A DNA stretch of 64,000 nucleotides from TM7 phylum sp. oral taxon 349 (GTDB taxonomy: Bacteria > Patescibacteriota > Saccharimonadia > Saccharimonadales > Saccharimonadaceae), in contig CP072328.1 of assembly GCA_018127705.1 (NCBI GenBank), forward strand, positions 248,001 through 312,000, given 5' to 3'. Both the position numbers and the translations under genes were made by a program. The notes beneath the pieces are model-generated. The model made no database searches. It was not told where the DNA came from and was given only the letters and a program-made list of their open reading frames with translations. Shown here in pieces: positions 8,418 to 17,173 of the stretch; positions within the stretch are counted from its first letter, which is position 1, and each line of letters opens with the position of its first letter.

Positions 8418-9953
8418 ATGAAACGAAAACTTGGGCAGTGGGCGGCGACTCACGAATGGTGGGCGCTAGGTATGATATTAACGGTATTCTCGGGGGTAGT
8501 GTTCGGGAATATGACGCGGTGGTCGGTTTGGTTTGACGAGGCGTTTAGTGCGTATTTGGCACGGTTTAATGTTGCAGAGATTGCGCATTTTACCTCGCTT
8601 GATGTTCACCCGCCGCTATACTATTGGCTATTGAAAGGCTGGACAGTTATTTTTGGTCACAGTACACTCGCGATTCGTTCTTTAAGCTTGGTGTTTGCGC
8701 TCGTCGGATTGGTTGGGCTGTATGTTGTTGTACGCTACATTACGAAGCGATCGTCGTATAGTCTGGCTGCAGTAACAGCGACAGCGCTGACGCCGGTTTT
8801 TGTGCGATTTTCGCACGAGGCGCGCATGTACACGCTAGTGTTTGCGATCGTGATGTGGGCGACATATGTGTTGCTGTGTGCGATGAAAACAAATCGCCGT
8901 TGGCTGTGGGTCTTGTATGGTGCACTGTTGGCGGTCGGTATGCTTACGCATTATTTTGTAGCGTTGGCGTGGTTAGCACATTGGGCATGGCGGTATCGCG
9001 AAGTATGTGCCGGTCGCGTGAAGAAGTTTTTCGCGCGCGAGTGGGTATGGTGCCACGTGTTGGCGGTCGGCTTGTTCGCAGTATGGCTGCCAACAGCGGT
9101 ACGTCAATTTGCGACGATACAAGTTGGGTTTTGGATTCCGCCGATTACGCCACAAACACCGATTAATTATTTGACAGACATGCTATTTTACCGCGAAGTT
9201 GCGCAAATGGACGGCTGGTGGGCGATTGCGGCGTTTATCGCGTTTGCGGTCGTTGGAGTAGTGCTATATTTTGGATTGCGGCAATTTATTCGGCAATCGC
9301 GAAGAGGTGGCGCGGCACTATTTGTATCACTTGCTATTGTGCCGCCGATTTTGCTGACGCTTTTGTCGATGCCGCCACTGAGTTCGTCATTCATTGACCG
9401 CTACGTGCTATATGCGCAAATCGCGCTCGCGGTAATTATTTCAGGGTGTTTGCTTGCAGCGGCGAAAACGCATCCGGTACTCATGCGGCACTGTACAATT
9501 ATCCTTATTATTGTTGCGCTCGCTGGCATCGGCAACGTGTATTATTACGGCAATTACAATAAAAATACCAATAAATCAATTCGTATATCGGAGCTTATGG
9601 CAAATATTGCCGAGGCGGGTAAGGCGGGTCAGCCTGTTGTTGCTGCGTCGCCATGGGTATATTACGAGGCGAGTTTTTATAGCAGCAATACGCACCCAGT
9701 TTATTATCCAGCGTCAACAATCAATGAAGATTATGGGTCGCTTGCTATGCTTAAAGAGGATGATACAGGAAAAATTGCCGATTTAACAGCATTTGCCAAG
9801 CAACACCGTTACGTCTGGTACGTCAACGTAACTGAAAATGAAATCGAACCTCCCGTTGCGTCATGGAGGCTCGTGAAAAAAGTTGATGCGTACGACTCGA
9901 TTAACCGCAGTGTTGAGTATCGTGCCGGATTGTACGATACTAGCGCGGGATAA
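8418..9953 (+). CDS. ArnT/PMT-like (GT39/GT83 superfamily) membrane glycosyltransferase
   Basis: The 511-aa polytopic protein resembles enzymes that move a sugar from a polyprenyl-phosphate carrier to an acceptor on the outer face of the membrane. The first extracytoplasmic loop carries WFDEAFSAYLARF, with the expected acidic residue, and the later DVHPPLYYWLLKGW motif is typical of the superfamily. About ten to twelve membrane helices fill residues 15-370. The remaining C-terminal part is soluble and probably extracytoplasmic. The acceptor is unknown. The 3' end overlaps the convergent OpgC-like gene by 14 bp. Confidence 0.85.
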   Translation: MKRKLGQWAATHEWWALGMILTVFSGVVFGNMTRWSVWFDEAFSAYLARFNVAEIAHFTSLDVHPPLYYWLLKGWTVIFGHSTLAIRSLSLVFALVGLVGLYVVVRYITKRSSYSLAAVTATALTPVFVRFSHEARMYTLVFAIVMWATYVLLCAMKTNRRWLWVLYGALLAVGMLTHYFVALAWLAHWAWRYREVCAGRVKKFFAREWVWCHVLAVGLFAVWLPTAVRQFATIQVGFWIPPITPQTPINYLTDMLFYREVAQMDGWWAIAAFIAFAVVGVVLYFGLRQFIRQSRRGGAALFVSLAIVPPILLTLLSMPPLSSSFIDRYVLYAQIALAVIISGCLLAAAKTHPVLMRHCTIILIIVALAGIGNVYYYGNYNKNTNKSIRISELMANIAEAGKAGQPVVAASPWVYYEASFYSSNTHPVYYPASTINEDYGSLAMLKEDDTGKIADLTAFAKQHRYVWYVNVTENEIEPPVASWRLVKKVDAYDSINRSVEYRAGLYDTSAG

Positions 9954-11082
9954 CTGAAAACAGAAATTTGCGGCGCACCGCTGCCCATATAAGCATGATT
10001 GCGGCAACAGAAAGGATAAGATTAGCGAACCACGGTGCAGCAGCAATAAGCGGCTGCGGCGGCAGTATAAATAGATGGGCAAAATATACGATGAATGCCT
10101 CAATTGTGTAGACATACAGCGAATTTGTGCCAAGCGGTATGAGTAACCAGCCCAGGTATTTCGCGATGGTTTTTTCGTAGCGTCGCACGAGCGCGAATAA
10201 TCCCCAAAAACAAATCACGCCGAATGTGAGACGCGGAATCGGCAAGCGGTCTTTGTCAAAATATTCCATATTGTACTGATTGTGCCAAGCGGCAAACGGC
10301 TCAATGTGCCAATAATTCGCGTTGAGCATGAGCAAAAAGTTGATAGTAAACCCGAGTAAGAATAGCGCGGTAATCGTGCGCGCAATTACTCGTCGCTGCC
10401 ATGCATGAAGTGTGCGCCGCCACCAGCGCATGAGCGCCGGCCAATAAAATCCGATGATAAATCCAGAATAGAACACTAGCTGCCATGAAAAAGGTAGCCA
10501 TGTTTCGCCGCCAGGCGTTTGCGTATAATACCACCACAGCGCGATGTTGATTATCGTGACAATATACCATTTACCACGGCGCAGTAGCCATAATATAAAT
10601 GGCGCGCCCGCTAGAAATAGCGCGTAATAGCGCAAAAAATCTGCCCAGCCGTAGGTATATTGCAGTGTGATTGTTTGCCATACGACCTGCCAAAACGGCG
10701 TATCGGGCGTAGCGGCACCGTATTTAATCTCTGGGTTGTGATAGAACAGCCAAGCGACAATTGTGAATAAAAGCGTGAGAATGATTGATTCAATGTATAA
10801 TTGGACGCTCCGTTTAAGCAGTAACTTTGCAGCTATCGACAATGGTTTTTTTAGCAACTTTCGTCCACGCACGATACCGAGCACAAGTCCTGAAATTGCA
10901 AAAAATCCTTCAGCGGTAGAGATGTATAGTAATCCACGTCCTGTAAAAATATCAAGACCGCTTGGATAATACGCCAAATGGTCAAGCAAGATGACAATCA
11001 AAAATAAGCCGCGCATTAGGTCGAATGTGCGGATACGCTCAATATGCGGTTCTTCAATTGATTGCGGTATGGAACGTACCAT
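9940..11082 (-). CDS. OpgC-like membrane acyltransferase
   Basis: The 380-aa polytopic protein resembles OpgC and the acyltransferase-3 superfamily, which transfer acyl groups to extracytoplasmic glycans. The N-terminal signature RTFDLMRGLFLIVILLDHLA (about 18-37) contains the Arg and Asp-His positions typical of these families, and about ten hydrophobic helices follow. TATAAT on the minus strand at 11091-11096 is 8 nt before the ATG, so at most one or two leader bases are expected. The convergent overlap with the GT39-like gene suggests two envelope glycan enzymes, though a shared pathway is inference only. Confidence 0.75.
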   Translation of the reverse strand: MVRSIPQSIEEPHIERIRTFDLMRGLFLIVILLDHLAYYPSGLDIFTGRGLLYISTAEGFFAISGLVLGIVRGRKLLKKPLSIAAKLLLKRSVQLYIESIILTLLFTIVAWLFYHNPEIKYGAATPDTPFWQVVWQTITLQYTYGWADFLRYYALFLAGAPFILWLLRRGKWYIVTIINIALWWYYTQTPGGETWLPFSWQLVFYSGFIIGFYWPALMRWWRRTLHAWQRRVIARTITALFLLGFTINFLLMLNANYWHIEPFAAWHNQYNMEYFDKDRLPIPRLTFGVICFWGLFALVRRYEKTIAKYLGWLLIPLGTNSLYVYTIEAFIVYFAHLFILPPQPLIAAAPWFANLILSVAAIMLIWAAVRRKFLFSVIPR

Positions 11083-11128
11083 AGCTATTCATTATACTCT
11101 CTCTGATTTTTGAAAATATGCTGAAAAT

Positions 11129-11845
11129 TTAGCGCGGGCGGCGTTGAGCAATATCTCGGGCTAACATGGCAAAACGATCTTCAATAACTGTTGGCGTGAA
11201 GTCGCCGAATTTGCGTGTAACAGCCTGTTCTATCAACCAATCGGCAATTGCTGGATTTTTTGGCAAGAGCGAACCATGTAAATATGTGCCAATAACATTG
11301 CGGTAGCGCGCGCCTTCGGTTTCATCCTGATTATTGTTACCGGCACCGCGAATCACTTGACCGAGCGGGCGAACATTTGCTCCTAGTGTTGTGAGTCCTG
11401 AGTGGTTTTCGTAGCCGACGATCAGTCCAAATTGCTCGCTTGATGTGACGATATTACCGATGAGACGTTCATCACCGCCGATAGTTTCGATATCAAGCAG
11501 CTTGATGCCGGAGATTATTTCTCCGCCTTTAGTTCTGAAAAATTTGCCAAATAGCTGATACATGCCGCAGATTACGAGCATTGGTACGCCGTCATCGGCG
11601 AGTGCACGTAAGACCGATCCGATTTTTTGTAGATCATCGCGGATTTTTAGCTGACCGGAATCTTGTCCACCGCCACCGACGACTAAGTCGACGTCTTGCG
11701 GAAATTCGTTACCAGGATTGTACTCCAGTAGTTGGACATTGTAGCCGTGCCATTCTAGCCGGCGTTTCAGTACTAGTGTGTTGCCCCAGTCGCCGTAGAT
11801 ATTCATATCTTTGGGGTATAGTTGCAGTAGATTAATTGATCTCAT
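11129..11845 (-). CDS. gatD: Lipid II isoglutaminyl synthase, glutaminase subunit GatD
   Basis: GatD supplies ammonia from glutamine to MurT, which amidates the D-Glu of the peptidoglycan stem. The class I glutamine amidotransferase Cys lies in VICGMYQLFG, where CobB/CobQ-like GATases have CxGxQ. The His lies in IGTYLHGSLLPKNP. The 238-aa length matches the family. GAGGAG lies 6 nt before the ATG, and the start overlaps the murT stop in ATGA, so the two are coupled in one operon in the order murT-gatD. Confidence 0.93.
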   Translation of the reverse strand: MRSINLLQLYPKDMNIYGDWGNTLVLKRRLEWHGYNVQLLEYNPGNEFPQDVDLVVGGGGQDSGQLKIRDDLQKIGSVLRALADDGVPMLVICGMYQLFGKFFRTKGGEIISGIKLLDIETIGGDERLIGNIVTSSEQFGLIVGYENHSGLTTLGANVRPLGQVIRGAGNNNQDETEGARYRNVIGTYLHGSLLPKNPAIADWLIEQAVTRKFGDFTPTVIEDRFAMLARDIAQRRPR

Positions 11846-13128
11846 GCAATCTCCTCGACGGTTGTGTATCTTGCTAGTTCGTGCCGCAAGCGGAGCATAG
11901 CGGTGTAGGTACAGTAAATACGTTTTGGCTTATTAGGGTTTGTATCAATAAAGTGCTTCAGTGCGGCAGTAAGGTTGAGCTCGACGTGAGATACTTCAAC
12001 GAGCTCGTATTGTAACCGCAACGCCATGTCGTACGCTCGTATGCCAGATAGTTCGGCAACACCCTGTGTGCGCAAACTATCAAAATCAACATCCCACAGC
12101 CAGCTCATGTCGCGCCCGTCGGCGTAATTATCGTTGACAGCGATCATCGTAGCGTAGCCGTCTGGGCTGAATGACGCGAGGCTTAGACGGAATCCTGCTG
12201 GATTTTTGACTAAAACGAGTTCGCAAGGTTGCCCACTAACCATGATCTGCTCACCGCGTCCAAATGCCGGTGTGATACGACTGAGCGAATCAAGCATCTT
12301 CTGAGTGTCTAGATCGTCACCCATAATCATACGTGTTAGGGCGATTGCGCCCGTTGCGTTCAATACGTTATAAATGCCGTGCAGTGATAATGATATAGCG
12401 TGAGTATCTCCGCTGAACGAAATTGTTGCCCGTTGCCCGTTAACCGACTCAAGTATCGTGTCGTCGTTGTCAGTATAATTTGCGGTGTGTTTGCCGTGCG
12501 CGCCACGCAGATTATCGTCAGACGGAAACAATGACTGTAGATCAGGATGTACGCCATAACTTCGAATTGGCGCAGTAACATCAATTGCGAATGCGCGGCT
12601 ACCTAGGCGCGGGTCGTCGCGATTAACAACGACGCCGTTGGTAGCGTGCGCTGCAACGGTATGGAGCAATTTAGCGGTTGCGTCGATTTCACCGAAGCGG
12701 TCCAACTGGTCGCGCATGACATTAAGCAGCAGACAATAATTCGGGCTGATTGCATGCACGAAATGCACAGCGTAAGCTTCGTCAAGCTCCAATACGGCGA
12801 TATCAGCATCCAAATTGCCGTATATATCGACTTCGCTTAGCAATGCTGCTGCTACGCCGCGGGTAAAGTTGCTGCCGGTTCGGTTGGTGAATACGTTTAG
12901 CCCTTGTCCTCTAAGGAGCTCAACGACCATCTTCGTCGTCGTTGTCTTGCCGTTTGTGCCGCTGATAATTGCGATACCCCGTGGTAAATGTTTGAGCGTG
13001 CGCGCTACAAAATCGGGATCAATTTTCTCGACGAACAGCCCAGGCAGCGCCGATCCGCCGCCGCGCAGACGCGCAACCTGCCGAACCGTTTTACCAAGAA
13101 CGGTCGTAAGTGTGTGGCGTTTATTCAT
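11842..13128 (-). CDS. murT: Lipid II isoglutaminyl synthase, Mur ligase subunit MurT
   Basis: MurT is the Mur-ligase-type subunit that amidates the stem peptide of lipid II with ammonia from GatD. The ATP-binding loop SGTNGKTTTTKM and the central AVLELDEAY and NVMRDQLDRFGE segments are clear, and a C-terminal Mur ligase domain follows. The four-cysteine zinc ribbon of Staphylococcus and Streptococcus MurT is missing: the 428-aa protein has only three isolated cysteines. An upstream in-frame ATG at 13242 exists, but the ATG at 13128 has TACAAT exactly 6 nt before it and matches the family N-terminus, so it is chosen. Confidence 0.93.
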   Translation of the reverse strand: MNKRHTLTTVLGKTVRQVARLRGGGSALPGLFVEKIDPDFVARTLKHLPRGIAIISGTNGKTTTTKMVVELLRGQGLNVFTNRTGSNFTRGVAAALLSEVDIYGNLDADIAVLELDEAYAVHFVHAISPNYCLLLNVMRDQLDRFGEIDATAKLLHTVAAHATNGVVVNRDDPRLGSRAFAIDVTAPIRSYGVHPDLQSLFPSDDNLRGAHGKHTANYTDNDDTILESVNGQRATISFSGDTHAISLSLHGIYNVLNATGAIALTRMIMGDDLDTQKMLDSLSRITPAFGRGEQIMVSGQPCELVLVKNPAGFRLSLASFSPDGYATMIAVNDNYADGRDMSWLWDVDFDSLRTQGVAELSGIRAYDMALRLQYELVEVSHVELNLTAALKHFIDTNPNKPKRIYCTYTAMLRLRHELARYTTVEEIA

Positions 13129-13134
13129 ATCTTT

Positions 13135-13140
13135 ATTGTA
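13135..13140 (-). promoter_or_regulatory. -10 box of murT (leaderless)
   Basis: TACAAT on the minus strand ends 6 nt before the murT ATG. The divergent -10 at 13162-13167 is only 21 bp away, so the two promoters must overlap. Confidence 0.65.
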
Positions 13141-13161
13141 GCGTATATTTGCAAAATATCG

Positions 13162-13167
13162 TACAAT
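13162..13167 (+). promoter_or_regulatory. -10 box of the 13174-13557 gene (leaderless)
   Basis: TACAAT ends 6 nt before the ATG at 13174. It has the same sequence and spacing as the opposing murT box. Confidence 0.6.
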
Positions 13168-13173
13168 GAAGAT

Positions 13174-13557
13174 ATGTTTGTCGTGGGCATTTGTTCTTGG
13201 TGGTATAGTACGGGCTGGAAAATGATGATAGTGCGCGTACACGAGTCGCTGCTGGATGTGTATGATTACTTTTCGCTTGGGTTACTCTTAAAAACGTTGT
13301 TTGCGCCGTGGCGGCAGATCTCGGCGGGGCGCGTGCGCGGTCCGCTAAGCGTGCAGCTACGGGCATTTTTTGATCGGCTTGTTTCGCGTATAATTGGCGG
13401 ATTTATACGGACGTTCGTGTTGATCATCGGGTCAATCGTCGTGAGTGCGGCAGCGGTAATTGGTTTAGCGAAGATTCTCGTGTGGCCGCTTGTGCCGATT
13501 TTTCCGGTGATGGCGGTTTTTTGTACGATGGCGGGGTGGATTCCGTGGCATCTATAG
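13174..13557 (+). CDS. Small membrane protein preceding the ClpB-like ATPase
   Basis: The 127-aa protein is not recognised. It has a soluble N-terminal part (about 1-60, with LLDVYDYFSLGLLLKTLFAP and WRQISAGRVRGPLS) and two hydrophobic segments (about 70-95 and 100-122). The open frame extends further upstream, but the ATG at 13174, with a -10 box six bases before it, is the likely start. Its stop lies inside the start region of the next gene, so it is probably translated with that membrane-anchored AAA+ protein and may work with it. Confidence 0.7.
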   Translation: MFVVGICSWWYSTGWKMMIVRVHESLLDVYDYFSLGLLLKTLFAPWRQISAGRVRGPLSVQLRAFFDRLVSRIIGGFIRTFVLIIGSIVVSAAAVIGLAKILVWPLVPIFPVMAVFCTMAGWIPWHL

Positions 13558-16043
13558 ATTTTAACTACCATGCACTTAGGGCGCAGCAGGCGCGATTTGG
13601 GCGTATACTCTCTGGCGCTGTCGCAAAGTTGTTGCCGTGGTTATCGGGTTTGTTGTGGCTATTTGGCATCGTATTGCTTGTTGTTGAGAGGCTGTCGGCT
13701 GGATGGTTGGCATGTGCACTTGGTTGTGTTATTGCAATAGTAGTAGTGTTCTATGAATGGCATGTGAAGAGCTTACCGGTCGGTAAGGGTGGCGATATGA
13801 CGGCGCTTTTGGCGGGCGATGTTCTTGGGCGGTTGCCAGCACGCCCAACACCGGCAGACGTCGCAAAGGCGGTTGGCGAAGTGCCGAGCGGGCAATTCAT
13901 GGGTGCGCGGTTAGGGTTGACGCCGTCGCTGCTAAACTCAATGGCGAACGGCGATCCGAACATGATCCGCGACTTATGGCAAACTGCCGACGATGTACGT
14001 CAAGCGAACAGCATGACGCAGATTACGGCGAGCGTGCTAGCGGTAGCGATCGTACGGAATTTTCCGAATTTCGAGTCGGTTATTGCGCAAATTCATCTTG
14101 ATACCGATGATCTTGATCGCGGTATTCAATGGCAGCAGCATTTATGGGCATTGATTGATCGACATGAGCACCGTCGGCGTACGGGTGGTATCGCGCGTGA
14201 CTGGTCGTTTGGTTGGATCCCGTTACTTGATCGATTTGGGCAAAATATCAGTGAACAAATCGGCGCACATGGTACAGTTTCGGTAGTTGATGTGCCGTCG
14301 CACACTGAAGCGATTGACCAGCTGGTTGATACGTTTAGTAGTGGTGGACGGCAAAATGCGGTGCTCGTGGGACAGTCTGGCTCGGGTAAAACGACGGTAA
14401 TCCGCGCATTTGCTGAGCGTTTACTTGACGCCGAAGCGCGCGTACCCGAAAACCTACGGTTTCGTCAAGTGTTCATTCTTGATTCAGCGACGTTGATTGC
14501 GGCGGCGCCCGGACGCGGTGAGCTGGAAAATCTCGTCATGCAGGTGCTTAGTGAAGCATACGATGCGAAAAATATCATCATCTGCCTGGAAGATGCGCAG
14601 CTATTTTTTGAAGAAGGTACAGGTGCGGTTGATCTATCGAATGTATTGCAGCCGATCTTGGATGCCGGCAAATTGCGCATCATTTTGTCAATGGACGAAC
14701 AGCGCTTTTTGGAAATCGGGCAACGCAATCCGGCACTCATCAATGCGCTTAATCGCATCAACATTGCCGAAACGAATGAAGATGAGACATTGCAAATTTT
14801 GCAAGAGCAGCTGATTTACACTGAGGCAAGCCGGCAGGTTACGTTTATGCATCAAGCAGTGAAGGAGGCGTACCGGTTGGCGCTGCGCTACGTGCACGAT
14901 TTGGCGATGCCGGGGCGCGCTTTCAAACTGCTTGAATCGTCGGCTGGCTTTAGCGAGTCGGGATTGGTAACGATGAACTCGGTGCAGCGTGCGATCGAAA
15001 AAACGCTCGACGTTAAGGTTAGTGTTGCGAGCGACGCAGCAGATCGCGAGCGTCTGCTTAATATGGAGGATTTAATCCATGAGCGTATGGTTAATCAAGT
15101 GCGCGCCGTCAATGTCGTAAGCGATGCTTTGCGCCGGGCGCGGGCAGGCGTACGTAATGAGAATCGTCCGATCGGCACGTTTTTATTTCTTGGTCCGACC
15201 GGGGTGGGTAAAACAGAGCTCAGCAAAGCGCTTGCTGACGTGTATTTTGGCGGTGAAGGCAAGCTAATACGGTTAGATTTGAATGAATTTGTACGCCCCG
15301 ACGATGTGACGCGTCTCATTGCTGATGGCGCAGATGATCCGATGAGTCTAACAGCGCAAGTTATGAAGCAACCGTTTAGTGTTGTACTGCTTGATGAAAT
15401 TGAAAAAGCCGCGCCCGAAGTGCTCGCAACGCTGCTGCAGCTGCTGGATGAAGGTATTCTGCGCGATGCTAAAAACCGCGAGATTAGCTTCCGCGACGCT
15501 ATTGTTATTGCGACGAGTAATGCTGGCGCTGATCGGATTCGCGAATACATTGAGCGCGGCTATCAGTTGGAACAATTCGAACAGCAATTTATCAATGAGT
15601 TGATTAATGCTAATTTATTTCGCCCCGAGTTTTTGAATCGTTTCGACGAGATTGTACTGTTCCGCCCGTTCACGCCAGCAGAGTTGGTTCAGGTGCTAGA
15701 TTTAGTGTTAGCAGGCGTCAACAAAACCCTTGCGCCGCAAAAAGTTTCGGTTGACGTCGCCGACGATGCTAAGCAATTGCTTGTGCAGAAAGGCTACGAT
15801 CCGCGTTTGGGTGCTCGCCCGATGCGCCGCGTCGTGCAAAAAGCTGTTGAAAATACCGTTGCCAAACAAATGCTTGCGGGCAGCGTGAATCCGGGCGATA
15901 CGGTGCATATTACGCTTGAGCAAGTTGAGCAAGCTTTCGCAAACACTCCATCGCCGCAGCCGGTAGCGCCGTCTGTCGGCGTTGAATTACCGCCTGTAGC
16001 AGATGGCGATGCTGCCGTCCCTAAATCTGAATCAAGCGCCTGA
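13545..16043 (+). CDS. Membrane-anchored ClpB/ClpC-like double AAA+ ATPase
   Basis: The 832-aa protein has the Clp layout with a membrane anchor added. Two hydrophobic segments lie near residues 25-70, and a Clp-N-like region follows at about 90-135. The first AAA+ module has Walker A GQSGSGKTT but a reordered Walker B (ICLEDA). The second has GPTGVGKTELSK and a standard Walker B (VVLLDEIEKA), and ends in a ClpB-type small domain (GYDPRLGARPMRRVVQKAVE). No ClpP-binding loop could be confirmed, so unfolding or disaggregation near the membrane is inferred. The start is uncertain: GTG 13545 overlaps the upstream stop, with a G-rich GGCGGGG just before. GTG 13536 is an alternative. Confidence 0.8.
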   Translation: MASIDFNYHALRAQQARFGRILSGAVAKLLPWLSGLLWLFGIVLLVVERLSAGWLACALGCVIAIVVVFYEWHVKSLPVGKGGDMTALLAGDVLGRLPARPTPADVAKAVGEVPSGQFMGARLGLTPSLLNSMANGDPNMIRDLWQTADDVRQANSMTQITASVLAVAIVRNFPNFESVIAQIHLDTDDLDRGIQWQQHLWALIDRHEHRRRTGGIARDWSFGWIPLLDRFGQNISEQIGAHGTVSVVDVPSHTEAIDQLVDTFSSGGRQNAVLVGQSGSGKTTVIRAFAERLLDAEARVPENLRFRQVFILDSATLIAAAPGRGELENLVMQVLSEAYDAKNIIICLEDAQLFFEEGTGAVDLSNVLQPILDAGKLRIILSMDEQRFLEIGQRNPALINALNRINIAETNEDETLQILQEQLIYTEASRQVTFMHQAVKEAYRLALRYVHDLAMPGRAFKLLESSAGFSESGLVTMNSVQRAIEKTLDVKVSVASDAADRERLLNMEDLIHERMVNQVRAVNVVSDALRRARAGVRNENRPIGTFLFLGPTGVGKTELSKALADVYFGGEGKLIRLDLNEFVRPDDVTRLIADGADDPMSLTAQVMKQPFSVVLLDEIEKAAPEVLATLLQLLDEGILRDAKNREISFRDAIVIATSNAGADRIREYIERGYQLEQFEQQFINELINANLFRPEFLNRFDEIVLFRPFTPAELVQVLDLVLAGVNKTLAPQKVSVDVADDAKQLLVQKGYDPRLGARPMRRVVQKAVENTVAKQMLAGSVNPGDTVHITLEQVEQAFANTPSPQPVAPSVGVELPPVADGDAAVPKSESSA

Positions 16044-16118
16044 AGTATTACTTCTTTCGGCTAGAACTAGTTCGTGACTAGCAGGAGAATGCGAGCGCGA
16101 ATTAGCTACATAATTAAA

Positions 16119-16146
16119 ATATCCGCCCATGGTTTTAAGCGGATAT
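16119..16146. terminator. Hairpin between convergent genes
   Basis: ATATCCGC (16119-16126) pairs with GCGGATAT (16139-16146) across a 12-nt loop, between the ClpB-like gene and the convergent gene at 16166. The flanks are AT-rich, so it may terminate both transcripts. Confidence 0.55.
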
Positions 16147-16165
16147 ATTATCTGCAGCTTGTTAG

Positions 16166-16801
16166 CTACTCATTATTATCGTCTAGGTTTACCTTTATCT
16201 CAACGTGGGTTGGTGCCATTGCGTTAGTCGTTTCAGTGTTGACGAACTGGTACGTTTTTGTGCCATAAATAGCATCGTCGCGGTCGGCTTTTGGTATAGC
16301 GCGAATGCGCAGCCAGTTGCCTTTGTCGTTCTTAAATTCGTATACTGGGCTTGAGCTACCCTCGTATTCGATTTTTTGTTGTGTGAATCCGGCTTTTTCC
16401 GCTTTCTCTCTCAATTCTTTGATAGTATCGCCGACAGTTGCATTGTGCCCGTATGTCACGACTGATGCGTAGCTGCGATGTTTGTCCCAGCTATAGACGC
16501 GCTTATCGCCGAAGATATTTGAGCTGATGGGCCGATAATTCTCGCCGAGATTCAAATCACGATAAATTGACACGATCTGTGCGTGTCGTCGATGATGGCT
16601 ATTCTCGACAATCATACGGTCGACGAGGTACACACTCATGCTTAAAAGTGCGAAAAAAAGAAATACGAGTACTGCGTACGACAGTAAACTGCGCTTGATC
16701 AGAAAATGCGTATCAGTTTTTGAGATATGGCGTGATCGCGCTCTCTTTGCTTTTGTCTGTGTTCGCTTCGTTTTCTTGAGGGCTGTTTTTTTCGTAACCA
16801 T
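16166..16801 (-). CDS. Single-pass membrane protein, function unknown
   Basis: The 211-aa protein begins with a very basic cytoplasmic stretch (residues 1-35, rich in Lys, Arg and Thr). One membrane helix follows (about 37-63) and then an extracytoplasmic domain of about 150 residues. This topology resembles secreted or surface-anchored proteins, but no known domain is recognised. TACACT preceded by TGA lies exactly 6 nt before the ATG, so it is predicted leaderless. Confidence 0.7.
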   Translation of the reverse strand: MVTKKTALKKTKRTQTKAKRARSRHISKTDTHFLIKRSLLSYAVLVFLFFALLSMSVYLVDRMIVENSHHRRHAQIVSIYRDLNLGENYRPISSNIFGDKRVYSWDKHRSYASVVTYGHNATVGDTIKELREKAEKAGFTQQKIEYEGSSSPVYEFKNDKGNWLRIRAIPKADRDDAIYGTKTYQFVNTETTNAMAPTHVEIKVNLDDNNE

Positions 16802-16807
16802 AAGCTT

Positions 16808-16813
16808 AGTGTA
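16808..16813 (-). promoter_or_regulatory. -10 box of the 16166-16801 gene (leaderless)
   Basis: TACACT on the minus strand, preceded by TGA (extended -10), ends 6 nt before the ATG at 16801. Confidence 0.55.
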
Positions 16814-16866
16814 TCATATCTGACCTGATTTGCAATATGGTATACTATGAGGGTAAAGGAGAGTAT

Positions 16867-16959
16867 ATGGCAAAACATCGCAGTTGGCACGGTGCTGATA
16901 TCAAGCGCGCTCGCAAAAAGAAGTTAAAGATTGAGAAACGCAAGAAGCAATTAGTTTAG
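16867..16959 (+). CDS. 30-aa highly basic small protein
   Basis: A 30-codon frame encodes a protein starting MAKHRSWHGADIKRARKKK, with about half Lys/Arg/His. AAAGGAG lies 5 nt before the ATG, TATACT preceded by TGG lies at about 16841-16846, and a strong terminator follows 22 nt after the stop. It is therefore a well-defined monocistronic gene. The composition suggests a ribosome- or RNA-associated peptide, perhaps like very small ribosomal proteins, but no family is assigned. Confidence 0.75.
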   Translation: MAKHRSWHGADIKRARKKKLKIEKRKKQLV

Positions 16960-16981
16960 TTTTGCGCAGTTGCATCATTTC

Positions 16982-17024
16982 AAAACCGCTTGCAGGCGAT
17001 TGTCTATTTGCAAGCGGTTTTTTT
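16982..17024 (+). terminator. Rho-independent terminator of the small basic protein gene
   Basis: AAAACCGCTTGC (16982-16993) pairs perfectly with GCAAGCGGTTTT (17010-17021) and is followed by more T residues to 17024. Confidence 0.9.
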
Positions 17025-17072
17025 GAATGTAAGCTTTTATTGTCTTTGAGCATCATCTCATACATACAACAA

Positions 17073-17149
17073 TGGTACCCCGCACAGGAGTCGAACCTGC
17101 AGCCTTTGGTACCGGAAACCAACGCTCTATCCAGTTGAGCTAACGGGGC
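17073..17149 (-). tRNA. tRNA-Arg(CCG)
   Basis: The minus-strand cloverleaf has acceptor GCCCCGT/GCGGGGT, anticodon stem TTGGT/ACCAA, loop TTCCGGT with anticodon CCG, T-loop TTCGACT and encoded CCA. Confidence 0.95.
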
Positions 17150-17173
17150 AAGTATCAAGCTAACAGCGCTTGA

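Noticed and set aside
12988-13173. Upstream extension of the 13174-13557 membrane-protein frame
   Set aside because: The extension is antisense to the murT N-terminus and lies before the predicted promoter.
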